From contig WPIO01000003.1 of assembly GCA_009760855.2 (NCBI GenBank), forward strand, positions 8,864,001-8,928,000: a stretch of DNA of 64,000 nucleotides, given 5' to 3'. Positions 23,170 to 33,600 of the stretch are shown here, piece after piece. Position numbers and translations under genes: made by a program. Position 1 is the stretch's first letter, and every line of letters begins with the position of its first letter. This DNA comes from Cristatella mucedo (Eukaryota > Bryozoa > Phylactolaemata > Cristatellidae). The notes below the pieces were generated by a model. The model worked only from the letters and a program-made list of their open reading frames with translations, made no database searches and was not told the origin of the DNA.

Positions 23170-24885
23170 GCGGTCCACATCCATGTATCTGTATCTCCGT
23201 CTGTAACTCCACAAAGCCATAAAGACCACGTGGGTGGTACTCAGGAGAGTTTTGTACAGCACACTCACAGCCTAAGCGGCTTTCGGTACGCATTCGGTAC
23301 CCAACAGACTTCGTCTCACCTAAGAAAGAGAAAGTGGGAAGCATAGCAGAGTCAGGAGAGTAGTTGAAGTAGTGAGTAGCATAGAAGTAGCAGATCAGGA
23401 CCGCTGAAAAGGACGAGCCATAATCGGCAGCAGGAGAGAAGTTGTCGTTGCATAAGAATTGTGGAAGCGAGTTCCACAGTCTACTACCCGCAGAGCTACA
23501 GCTTCTGTCGCCAACGGTATTTAAGCGAAGGAATGGAACAGGCAATTTATTATCCATACAGGACCTGAGGGTGCAAAGAGGCTGAAATTGATGCAGCAGT
23601 TCAGCTAGGTACGAAGGAGCCAAGCCGTGGCAGCCTTGTGGGTCATCATAAGAACCTTGCTCTGTATCCGTTGCTCAACCGGCATCCACCCTAGTTCTTT
23701 TAGCAAAGGAGACACGTGCTCAAACCTCTGGGACTTGAAGACTAGCCTTGCAGCCATATTCATAGTCAGCTGCAGTGGCCTAGTTGCTTTCTTTGGTAGC
23801 CCAGCCAAAAGGGAATTACAATAACCAAGCCGAGACAGAACTAAGGAGCTAGTTAAATTTTTAACAAGCCAGTGTGGGAGACAGCTCCTGATCTTGGATA
23901 GAGATCGGACTTGATGGCTAGCTGTAGATGCAGTCTTCTGAATGAAGCTTTTAAAATTGAGGCAGCTGTTGAAAACGACACATAAATTTCGAGTGATGCT
24001 CGCAATTTAGCATCACCTATTAGAAGAGCAAACCCTTATAATCCAGCCCCAAGCTTAGGATGTCCTATGAGCAGCAGTTCGGTTTTATCATCATTTAACT
24101 TCATGAAGTTTTCCGACATCCAGGATCGAATATCGGCAAGGCAAGCATTCAGTTTCGCAGTAGCTACAGCAGATTCCGACCGTTTGAATGACAAATACAG
24201 CTGAGTATCGTCAGCATAAAAGTGACATCCTATTCCACGGGCCTTAATCACTTTTCCCAGAGGTTGAGTATAGATGGAGAACAACAAGGGACCGAGTACA
24301 GACCCTTGAGGGACTCCACAGGTGGCCTGTCTTGCTTGTGAGACCTGACCCCCACAAGACACGAATTGAACACGATCAGACAAGTACGATTTAAACCACG
24401 CCAGTGCCTCATCTGCCAGACCGATCGTTACTCTCAATCGTTCAAGTGAAACATCGTGATCAATGGTGTCGAAGGCAGCAGACAGACCTAGCAGAGCTAG
24501 GGCAGTGACATTCCCGTCGTTGTTGCTACGCAGAATGTCATTGTTAACACGGAGGAAAGCAGTTTCAGTGGAGTGCTGCCTCTTGAACCCTGATTGAAAT
24601 GTTTCTGACATTCCTTTCTTTTCAACATGTTCAACCAGCTGGTTAGCAACAATTTTTTCAAGAATCTGACAAGAAAGGAAGAAGGAAAACTGGGCGATGG
24701 TTTGCATGGACCGCTGTATCTAATCCAGGCTTTTTAAGTATGCGTCTAACGATTGCCGATTTGAAGAACTTGAGTACGACCCTTTTTACCAAAGAAGCAT
24801 TAAAAATCTCGGTTATGGCAGGGCTAAGTTGGTATGCCAGTGAAAACCACAGAGATGATGGTATAGGGTCTTCAGAAGACGAACT
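23170..24885 (-). mobile_element. LINE-B non-LTR retrotransposon, most of ORF2
   Basis: The minus strand encodes an RT core in one frame (24707-24036): STETAFLRVNNDIL, SAAFDTIDHD, GVPQGSVLGPLLFSIYTQPL and FYADDTQLYLSF. It then shifts frame into the C-terminal part (NMAARLVFKSQRF, TVGDRSCSSAGSRLWNSLPQ) and ends in a 3' UTR block. RT-containing CR1/L2-like elements copy RNA at nicked DNA (family knowledge). It is 5'-truncated and frameshifted, so probably inactive. A LINE-A copy directly abuts its 5' side at 24890. Confidence 0.92.
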
Positions 24886-24887
24886 CT

Positions 24888-25680
24888 TTAATAATAATAA
24901 TAATAATAATAATGCACTTGATAAAGCACCCTCAGAGAACTATATCTCTTTCTAGGTGCTTTACATTTGCTGCAAAATGAAATGCAATTGAATGGTGAGT
25001 AATATCATGCTTGATAAACAACATGAATAACATGGTTAGGGGTGACATGCACAGGGTCAGTATGCACACATGGTTAGTGGCAGCATGCAGTGTCAGCACC
25101 CATTAGCACATAAAGGACGAATCACAGGGACCCACTAAATGCTGTCATAAATAAGTATTTTAAGTTCTTTTTAAATGTGGTCAAGTCAGGGGATGTTCTG
25201 ATGCAAGTCGGGAGTGAGGTCCAGGCTTTGGGAGCATACAAACTAAATGCACGGTCTCCAAAGGATTTGAGGTTTGTATGGGGTATTTGTAGACTGTTGG
25301 ATTCCCAAAAACGGGTGGTACGATGCTTGGCCTGATGGGGTAGTATATCTGAGAGATAGGCTGGAGCCAAAGAATGAAGTGACCTAAAAGTGAGCGACAA
25401 AACATTGAAGTCAATTCGTTGCTTGACTGGTAGCCAGTGCAGGTCGGCGAGAAGTGGCAACTGCTACGTTCACGACAGACAAGCCTAGCTGCGGAGTTTT
25501 GCACCAGCTGCAATCGCCTGATCGCACATGCTGGTAGGCCTGTAAGCAGTGAGACGCAGAAGTCGAGACAGGATGTCACCTATGCATGGACCAACTTACA
25601 AGTGGTATCCTTATCTAAGCAAGCTGGGATTTTAGCAATGTTACGTAGGTGAAAGTAGGCAGATTTGACTGCGGAGGCAA
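24888..25680 (-). mobile_element. LINE-A, ORF2 C-terminus and 3' end
   Basis: (AAT)n end, terminal hairpin, 3' UTR, then the complement of DLHWLPVKQRIDFNVLSLTF and LAPAYLSDILPHQAKHRTT. It sits next to the broken 5' side of the LINE-B copy, suggesting that it inserted into that element. Confidence 0.9.
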
Positions 25681-26214
25681 CTATTTTTGCTAGACCTAGA
25701 AGGTAGCCACATCGCATGCAGAAACCTTGGAAAACCTTTTAAGGAAGGTAACAGGTTGTGATTCCGAAATTGCTTTAGTCGGAGGGGGCTTTATGGAGGC
25801 ACGAATGTACATGGTAATTGTAACCTTCCTACCGACACAGGTTGACCAAATCGTCACTACATTACTCGACGTAGCACAGCAGATAGCCTCAAAGCACATA
25901 GCACAGTAGCTAAAATAATTAATAAAAAGTTGATCCGTTGCCTAACCAAAGAGGCTTTCTCTGGGGTCGGGAGCCGAGAAAACTTGAACATGGTTCTCAT
26001 TGCGATTTAATTTTTATTTGCAAATGACTGGCTACGAATCGCCTGAGGAGCAGGAGAATAAAGGTCTTATGAGGTACTTTTGCAGTCATAGAACGTGATA
26101 GGAGCCAGGCATCGGAAACGTCGAGATTCGTTCAAGCTGTAGGATTCCCTCACTTTCTCACCAGACATTCTCTCATCACCATCACCATCGTACGCATGCG
26201 TCCACTTTTAGTGA

Positions 26215-26473
26215 GTATAAAAGGCTAGTCACTCCCAAGGCAACAGCCAGGTAGCCACGATTGATACTAGGTGCCAGCCTCTTGGTTGTTAGCCACGTAA
26301 TGGAGTACCGGTGGTGCATCGCTTTACTGGTCTACGTGATGCTGGGCTCGGGTAGTTCCCTCGAAGAAGGGCTACTGCTTTCTTCGGACTGTTCACTCAG
26401 CGGCTACTTCACTCATGCGTTTTTAATTGGTGCCCCTTATCCTACCTCTCCACTTCAACTGCCCCACGGCTAA
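26215..26473 (+). other. Candidate small secreted peptide or first exon with TATA box
   Basis: A TATAAAAGG box begins at 26216. The first ATG about 80 bp downstream (26300) opens a 57-codon frame ending at 26473. Its N-terminus (MEYRWCIALLVYVMLGSG) has a basic residue, a hydrophobic core and small residues, like a signal peptide. Nothing else supports it: no family recognised, no downstream exon identified. It could be a short secreted peptide, the first exon of a longer gene, or chance. Confidence 0.3.
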
Positions 26474-26738
26474 AAAGGAATTCAGCTGTCACCTGGGGCA
26501 GAGCCCGCCTGGAATGCCGCAGCTGATTTACCTTAATAGACGGAAGGTCGGAGAGTACAGGAAGAATGGCTTCGTCGAATCGAGCGATACATCGCGAGGC
26601 TGCACAATGCACAGCTAGCGAATGGACGGGCACTCACACCAAACACGACGGCCGTGGCAGACGCTCTCTCCCCATAACAATGCCTCGCAAAGCTTATATC
26701 AGATGCAACATAAGGACACGGGTTTCCGGGAGAGCGAA

Positions 26739-26744
26739 TTTATT
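26739..26744 (-). terminator. AATAAA polyadenylation signal of SF3A2
   Basis: TTTATT on the plus strand is AATAAA on the minus strand, 97 bp past the SF3A2 stop codon. Confidence 0.65.
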
Positions 26745-26840
26745 ACAAAGCGAGTCCGAGAACAGATCCAGTGCCGTGCTGGAAGCGGCGACAATACGGC
26801 CATTTCGGCTATGGGACCACCTTGGCCGGCTGGACCTCTC

Positions 26841-27797
26841 TTATCGAATCGGTGGCGGCGGCGGCGGAGGTACGCCGGGCACGAGTCCCATCGGCGGCGG
26901 CGGGACCGGCGGCGGGATCAGCATGCCACCCGACGGCCCAGGCGCATGGCCCGGCGGTCCACCGCCAAGGCTCGGCTGGGGCGGCGGAGGAATTGGCGGC
27001 GGCCCTCCAAGCGGCGGTGGCACGGGCATGGCCGGCGGCATAATGCCGGACGGCGGAGGCGGCATGCCCATTCCCAGCGGTCGCATGCCGGGCGGCATGC
27101 CTCGGCCGTCCGGTCTCAGTCCGGAAGGCGGCGGCAGGGCCTGCGGCTTGGGCTCGGCGCGGTAAGCGAACTGAAGGAACAGCTGCTTGGTCTCCTTATT
27201 CCAGTGATTCCACAGCTTCTTCGGATCCTTGTCGACCTCGCGGCTGGGCACTTTGAACGCTATCGTCTCGTACGGCTCTGCGGCGAACAGCAAGTACTGC
27301 CACTTTCTGTCCGGCGGCTCGACCTTCTGCTCGTAGGCGGCCATGAAGCGGTAGCGCGGCGCGATGCCGTCTACGATCTCCGGGTAGTCGATCTGGAAGA
27401 GCAGGCTCTGCTGCCCCGAGTCCGCGTCGCGCTGCTTCGTGACCTTGTAGCCGGGCCGGCCGATCTTGACGAACTTCTTGGTCTCCACGCGCAGCTTCTC
27501 CGGAGCGGGCTGCGACGGAGCGTTCAGCGCCTCTTTCGCCGCGCGCCTGGCCAAGTTCGCCTGGTGCTTCTTGCCTTGAGTGTGAGCCAAGTAGCTGCCT
27601 TCGTTGTTGTGAAGAGTCAGGCACAGCTTGCACTCGTAGGAGCCGAGGTGGTTTTTCATAAAGTACGGATCTTTATTTATGTCGATCGTCTCCAACGCCA
27701 ATTGCCGAAGTCGCTCACGCCTCTCCCTGTTGGCGTCGGAGGCCGACGCGACACCGCCGGTGCCGGTCTTACCTCCTGGTCTATGCTGGAAATCCAT
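26841..27797 (-). CDS. SF3A2: Splicing factor 3A subunit 2 (SF3a66/Prp11), intronless
   Basis: A complete 318-residue frame. Known role: a subunit of the SF3a part of U2 snRNP that helps fix U2 to the branch site in the nucleus. The start MDFQHRPGGKTGTGG is the conserved family N-terminus. A matrin-type zinc finger follows (C56, C59, H72, H78; CKLCLTLHNNEGSYLAHTQG). Then come the conserved core (KIGRPGYKVTKQRD, QIDYPEIVDGIAPRYRFM, WQYLLFAAEPYETIAFKVPS, FWNHWN-like KLWNHWNKETKQLFLQF) and a Pro/Gly/Met-rich tail from about residue 230. The human protein is longer, about 464 residues, owing to a longer proline repeat tail. No intron interrupts the coding sequence, unlike its neighbours. A polyadenylation signal lies 97 bp beyond the stop. 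The intact frame and the CpG-rich setting argue for a working gene rather than a processed pseudogene. Confidence 0.97.
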   Translation of the reverse strand: MDFQHRPGGKTGTGGVASASDANRERRERLRQLALETIDINKDPYFMKNHLGSYECKLCLTLHNNEGSYLAHTQGKKHQANLARRAAKEALNAPSQPAPEKLRVETKKFVKIGRPGYKVTKQRDADSGQQSLLFQIDYPEIVDGIAPRYRFMAAYEQKVEPPDRKWQYLLFAAEPYETIAFKVPSREVDKDPKKLWNHWNKETKQLFLQFAYRAEPKPQALPPPSGLRPDGRGMPPGMRPLGMGMPPPPSGIMPPAMPVPPPLGGPPPIPPPPQPSLGGGPPGHAPGPSGGMLIPPPVPPPPMGLVPGVPPPPPPPIR

Positions 27798-28489
27798 CGT
27801 CGGCTTTTGACCATACGCAACGGAAAGCTACCGAACTCGACCGGGCACGAATAGCAATGGCGCCTCTGGTGTGCGGAGGCAACAGAGGCCTACGACAGAA
27901 CTACGCGTAGTTGGGGAGGGGCTGGGACTGGATGGGGGTCACGGTCATTACTATGTTTACGAATGGCTGCCGCCTGGCCGTCCCACTATCCGCCCTGTCT
28001 GCGATCAGTTGTCCAGTCCGACGAAGTTTAAGCGTATCGGGTAAGAGGAAAGGTTTTCTCGGATGGGTCTTCGCGAAATGGCATGCGACAGGCGGGCGTT
28101 ATTACTGACTTGTCTAAGAATGGCAGCGGTTGCCTTCGTTTGCTTTTCTCTCTTACACAATACTTACTTTTGATAGTCGGTGAAGATGTATACTTGGTGC
28201 GATTTAAATTTTTTCGCGGCGAGGGATTATTGCTCGCAATTCTTGGCCGTAATTGTGCCTTGGGCCACGTGCCACTTGCCTTCACACCGTTTTTGAAATG
28301 AGAGCGCAACTATAGAGTTATAGAGAGCCCAGTTGGTGGTCAGATTTCGCGGGACGAATAACTCTTGCGATAGGTTTGGAATGCGCACGAGCAAGCGAAT
28401 GACAAGCTGCGCTGCAGCTTCAACCGTCCCATGATTTCACCAGCTTATCTTCGGAAGCTGTCAGCGCTGCGAAGGGCGCGGAGATTACG

Positions 28490-28682
28490 ATCGAGCTAAT
28501 AATAGCTGATATAGCAGCCTGCTTTGTATAGCAACTGAAGAGCTTTTGAGGCTATCACCGCCGCTTGCAGCGGCGATAAAGGATCACCCACCGCAGGATT
28601 CAAACCCACGACCTCGGGATGACCTCGGGACCTAGGTCGTGAAAAGCAACTGCCTACCTAGCGTGCCACCACGGCTCACGTG
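28490..28682 (-). mobile_element. SINE-B copy
   Basis: The minus strand begins with a tRNA-like head (GCCGTGGTGGCACGCTAGGT, later a B-box-like GGGTTTGAATCCT), followed by a body (GGCGATAAAGGATC region) and an end with TAGCTGATATAGCAGC. The same layout recurs at 57560-57735. Confidence 0.7.
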
Positions 28683-29470
28683 CTAGCTTTGCCTATTAAC
28701 GCCAATTTTCGAACGAGCATTACAGAATGGCCCAAAGGGGAGAGAAAGATGAGCGAAGACAGAAAAATGTCTGGCTATTTGGACACAAAGTCAGTGGGCC
28801 CAACGGTCGATTTCCCTTAAGGGTGTGGCCAGTCAGGACTTTATAGGTTTCGGAAACTGCGAGAAAGCTGCTGCTGAGATTAGCAATCAATCTGTCCAAA
28901 TTGTTCGTAGCGCTTCAGCAAATTATGTTAGATGAAATCGTTTTCCCCATTTTCTTTCATAGTCAACGCCTTAATTTGAGACTAAATCGACTCCTTGTTG
29001 GCTCATGACTATGTATACATCACCTGCTACACGGAATGGGACCATGTCAGTGATCCCGTAGACCTAATCAAAATAATCCAGCCACTTCAATGCCAAAAAA
29101 TAATGGATGGTTATGCCACTAAAGTTTTGAATTAATAAAGGTTATATGGAATGCGTGCAACTTCGGAACTGCTGGCTCCCAGTCACATCTGAAGGGCCCA
29201 ACGCCGCAAACTAAAAGTACGGGAAACCCACCCACAGCTGCAAAAAGAAATGAGAAAATCTTTTCTACGCTTTAAGAGTAGTGGAAGATTTTTTGGGTCG
29301 TAAGTTTTTCTCTAGATTACCGCGTAGAGAGAACTAATCTTTCAGTTGGCGTTTCTATTTGACTTCACGAAATTGCAAAGACCAGCGGCCAGAAAAAGTC
29401 CACGGAAGTACCACCTGGAATTCCTTCAATGTGAAGGGTCTTCGTCAGCAGTGAAAGTTAGTGGAGAAGG

Positions 29471-29502
29471 TTGTCAACATAATAAGTTGTCAACATAATA
29501 AG
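29471..29502 (+). repeat. 16-bp direct tandem duplication
   Basis: The unit TTGTCAACATAATAAG occurs twice with no mismatch. Confidence 0.85.
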
Positions 29503-30265
29503 TTGCATGTAAGGAAATAGAATTGATTTGACACGTACGTCTGGGAGCCACCCAAATGGAAACATCTGCAGGAGCCTGTCTCAAGGTTAAAGCCTGTCTG
29601 AAAAAACTTTGTTAGAAGGAATTTGGCGCACAAGTGTTTGTTTGAAAACCACTCCGATGTCTCTTTCAAGGCTTGCTAGCTTAAGACTTTCGTCTTGTTC
29701 CACAATCGTGATAATAAAGATATGCCCAGCACTTTTTTTCTTACCCAAGTTAGCTATAGCCGCAGGGTAACACTGTTGATGTGATATGCTGCTTACACAC
29801 CAGGTGGTAGGAAGTGCATTCTATGCAACTTGTGAAGGCCCTGCAGTATGTCTTTCAGACAGCGTATCCACTTCATTGTCATTGGTTGGTGAGCTTGGTG
29901 CCTTGCGACTAGCAGATAGGATTGGTTGGTCGTAGTGTTATTCTAAATGGCAGGCAACAATCGGCGAAACTGACAAACCTTCGGATGCACGCCTTTCCCG
30001 TTTTTCCTGTAGTACGACCGCTGTCCGCGTGCCTGGTTTTTCCAGGCAGACACCATAAATAGCCAACAGGGGTGTTTTCAGGGGCCATCGGCACCTACGT
30101 GTTTATATAATGTAAGCCAATGTGGGATACCACGATCTAGTCAGTGTATAAGAGTGGCCTTTACTACCGGCCGAGTGGCCTTTACTACCATAAGACCATC
30201 CTTTGACGTATGTTCCCTTGTTTGTGCAAGCAGTTTGCTTGCTTAACCACCGGTAGTGGTGCCGT

Positions 30266-30412
30266 TAGGATAAATAAATAAATAAAATTAATTTGTATAG
30301 GACCCAAAGAGAACTTAATCGCTATTCATGCACTTCACATATGGCACGAGGCTAGAGCCCATGACCTCGGTCGGGGCGAGCGCCTTAAACACTGGGCTAA
30401 ACCAACTGGGCA
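30266..30412 (-). mobile_element. SINE-A copy, diverged
   Basis: ATAAATA repeats, tail hairpin remnant (AGAGAACTTAATCGCTATTC), and then the inverted B and A box regions. It lies about 270 bp upstream of the kinase's first coding exon. Confidence 0.75.
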
Positions 30413-30685
30413 CGTTCTCATAGTGTGATGCTGAGAGCATCATGCGAGTGATACGACTTTTAGGAGTTGGTAGTTTCTCATGAGTGCCACTGCTAGCAAC
30501 TACTGTCCATTGCGAATGGGCTTCTGCATCTACATATTCGTTAGAACGACGCATAGGCTAAAATGGTTTGACAAATTGCTATATATTTTTGCACTGCTAG
30601 CCACCGACAGCTTACAATGCTTGACTTAAAGGTAGTGACTAATTTGGACTTTTTTCTTTCTAGCCATTTCATTTTTGCAACAAAA

Positions 30686-33600
30686 ATGGACAAATATGAA
30701 ATCGTGAGTGAACTTGGAAGAGGATCGTGTGGTTCAGTATATCTCGTCACAGGCCAGATATCAAAGAAGTAAGTGTGCTCCTGTCTTTGCTGTTCTTAAT
30801 CGTTAACATTTAGCAACGTGAATGCAATTTATTCCCTAACACTGCCTTTACAAACCTGTTGCAGTTGGGTAGGTTGCATTTTAATGGATAGGTGCATAAG
30901 GTGAATTTAAAATTCTAAATGGACTACATTTAAATTCACAGGTGGAATTTAAATTCACAAATGGACAGGTGCGCAAGGTGCTGTGAATTTAAGATCCTAA
31001 GACAGAAAGTCATAAAGACCATTTTGAAATCAGGTGGAATTTCTTCTGTCTGCTTCTAAAGAGGAGTTCATCATTAAGATATCACTTGTTTCTGACACGG
31101 TAATAATTGGTAGCAATATCAATCTAATTACAAATATTCTGTCAAATTTATAATAATAATATTGCAATTGATATGGTGCCGTCAGTGAACTCAATCTCTC
31201 TCTCTAAGTACTTTACATTTGCTGCAAAGGAAGCACGATCGAATGGTTAGTTGTAGCATGCTCAAGAAACAACAGGAGTAACATGGTTAGGGGTGACATG
31301 CACAGGGTCAGCATGCAAATATGGTTAGTGGCAGTGTGCACATTATTGAGATCTTTATTCATGTTGAATCTTTATGAATAGGAAATTTGCAGTCAAGTAT
31401 GCTTTGCCCCCAGCTTCTCTGAAGATGAGCAAATCCGATAAGAAAAAGCTTAGTGAGTATTTGAAGTCAGTCTTCCATCCGAATTGTAGGTGCCGTTTGA
31501 TGTGCTGTTGGCATGGTCGGAGTACTGCAACTGCAAGCTCACCTCACCTTCGACACTCATAGGAAGCAACTGCCATTGCTCGTTTAGTTTCTCATCTATA
31601 TCGGCATCCACACATGCACTCCCTCGCTGATAGAGAAGCACAATCACTTAAAGCAAACATATGAGATAACCAGAAGAACAAACTGTTGTAATGAAACAGT
31701 CACAGTCAAATCTCTCCGGGAATGCTCCGAAGCATGACTTATAATTTTGCTAAGTTTTGCATATATATATTAGCTTGCGATCTCACTGACACGACTCGAT
31801 AAATGATTTCGCACATGCCGGGACATTTGTGCTATCACATTTGTGGAGGTTATTTTTCCCACAAGCTGGCTTCACGTGAGCCATTCTATGTAGGTTACTG
31901 GCAATGAAGAAAGTGCAGCATGACGAGAATCGCAAGACTCGTACCAAAGAGGCAGTCCTTAAAGAAGCTCGGTACGACAGCAGAATGCACAAGTAGTGTT
32001 TTATTATACAGAAGGCATTAGCAGATCAGAATGCAGGATTTGATGCTCTCGAAGCTGCAACCATTTCCATCGATTTGCAGGATTCTATCTGAGCTGAAGC
32101 ATCCTCACATTGTTGCTTACCACGGCTCGTTTTTTGATGAAGATGAACGGTATCTCTACATAGTGCAAGTAAGTGATCGCTGCATGACTCGTCCGAGTCT
32201 GTCACTGCCTCCATTTTTTGCTAGCCGGGGTCGTTTGCTTCATAGTGAAAGTATGTGAAGAAATGCCATCTTCTCCTACACTAATGAACTTTCTGGCAAG
32301 AGCCTCCGCATCTTTCTCTTTTTTTTAGCATTGAACAGTGTGAACACTCCCAGTGGTGCCTTCACATGGTCGATGATCTATCCTTTGGATCATGTATCCT
32401 CACTTTAATATTATTCATTGACCCTCGTTTGGTTCTTCCTAGAGAAAACTGCAGATGAAATCAAGGCACGACTGTTGCCTCTGTGATGTTGCACTAGAGC
32501 TTAAGAGTAGAGGATATGCAAATAGAGGGTAAATTAGTTAAACAATTTAATTTTTATTTAGGGTGCCTTTCAAAAGACAAACCTTTTAAAAATGTAATCC
32601 AAATTTGTGATAATTTCTATTACAAAAATGATTATGCAAACCGTGTCTATCCTGGAAGTAAACCAAAAGCAACATGTTTACAAATACAAAATTATCCGAT
32701 CTTTGCTTCATGTGTCCAAGTTTGTTGAACCTTGGCACATCGAGGTAAACGCTTGTAGTGATTTTTGATGACCATGCTTGTGACTTTTAAACAGCTTCAT
32801 TTTAAACAGCTTCATTTACAGTGTAGCTTTGTGCCTTACACATTTACTAACTAGGCAAATCCTCCGCAGATCAACGTGACGTGAATTTTAAATGTGAGTT
32901 AAGCTCTGCTTGTACACACTGTAACAGCTCATTTCTGATTTTGGTTGGATAACTATTGCCATACATGTCGTCAATCATCCTTGAACTTTATATTCTGCAA
33001 ATCATGCTTATCATTATATTTCAGAGTTTTTAAAAATTTTCCAGGTTGATCCAGTTATAAGCAAAGTGTTCTGCATCTTTTGAGGGTTTTGGTACATTTT
33101 TATATTTCTAGATTGCCATGTTTGGACATTCAGCCACATACTGTGACATTGACTCTCCAAGGACGTCAAAAGGTTGACATTGCAGCCATTTTAATATCAA
33201 AATATAGTTAATGTTAGCACGAGGGCACGGCGATTGTTTCATCTGTTCTTTCTTCCTTAAGAACAGTTAAAGCTTAGACTGTGCAATCGCAGTATGTGCA
33301 TATTCAGAACAGTTTGGAAGGTTATATTACATACTGCATGTGGCTTGTGCATATGTGGCTTTAGAAACATTTGGAATGTTAGATTGGATACTATGCTGCT
33401 TGTGCTTATGGGTCTATATATGTTTTGTAGGACTATTGCGACGGTGGCAATCTTGACGATAGGATCAGGGAACGTGTAAAGGTATAATTTTGAATATTAG
33501 TTCGTCTGAAATTCTGCATATTTATAAGGTTCATTGTGAGTCCGCTATACACAACTCTCCTGCGTAACACCCACATGGTCTGCATGACTTTGTGGAGTTA

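Larger units (their letters stand above)
17957..26210. other. Gene-poor intergenic region
   Basis: Between the zinc finger gene and the SF3A2 area. It contains LINE-A and LINE-B pieces at 18316-18386, 19583-20515 and 23170-25680. In 18390-19570 and 20600-23160 I see only short open frames without domains, conserved motifs or convincing splice pairs. A small perfect hairpin lies at 22637-22661. Confidence 0.6.
27798..30663. other. Intergenic region between divergent SF3A2 and the NEK kinase
   Basis: Head-to-head spacer of about 2.9 kb that should hold both promoters. It contains a SINE-B copy (28490-28682), a 16-bp tandem duplication (29471-29502) and a SINE-A copy (30266-30412). Otherwise no gene or clear regulatory motif is seen. 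Confidence 0.65.

Noticed and set aside
26622-27854. Long 410-codon open frame on the plus strand across SF3A2
   Set aside because: It is an antisense shadow of the SF3A2 coding sequence: Arg/Leu-rich, with no domain. GC-rich sense codons leave the opposite strand open.
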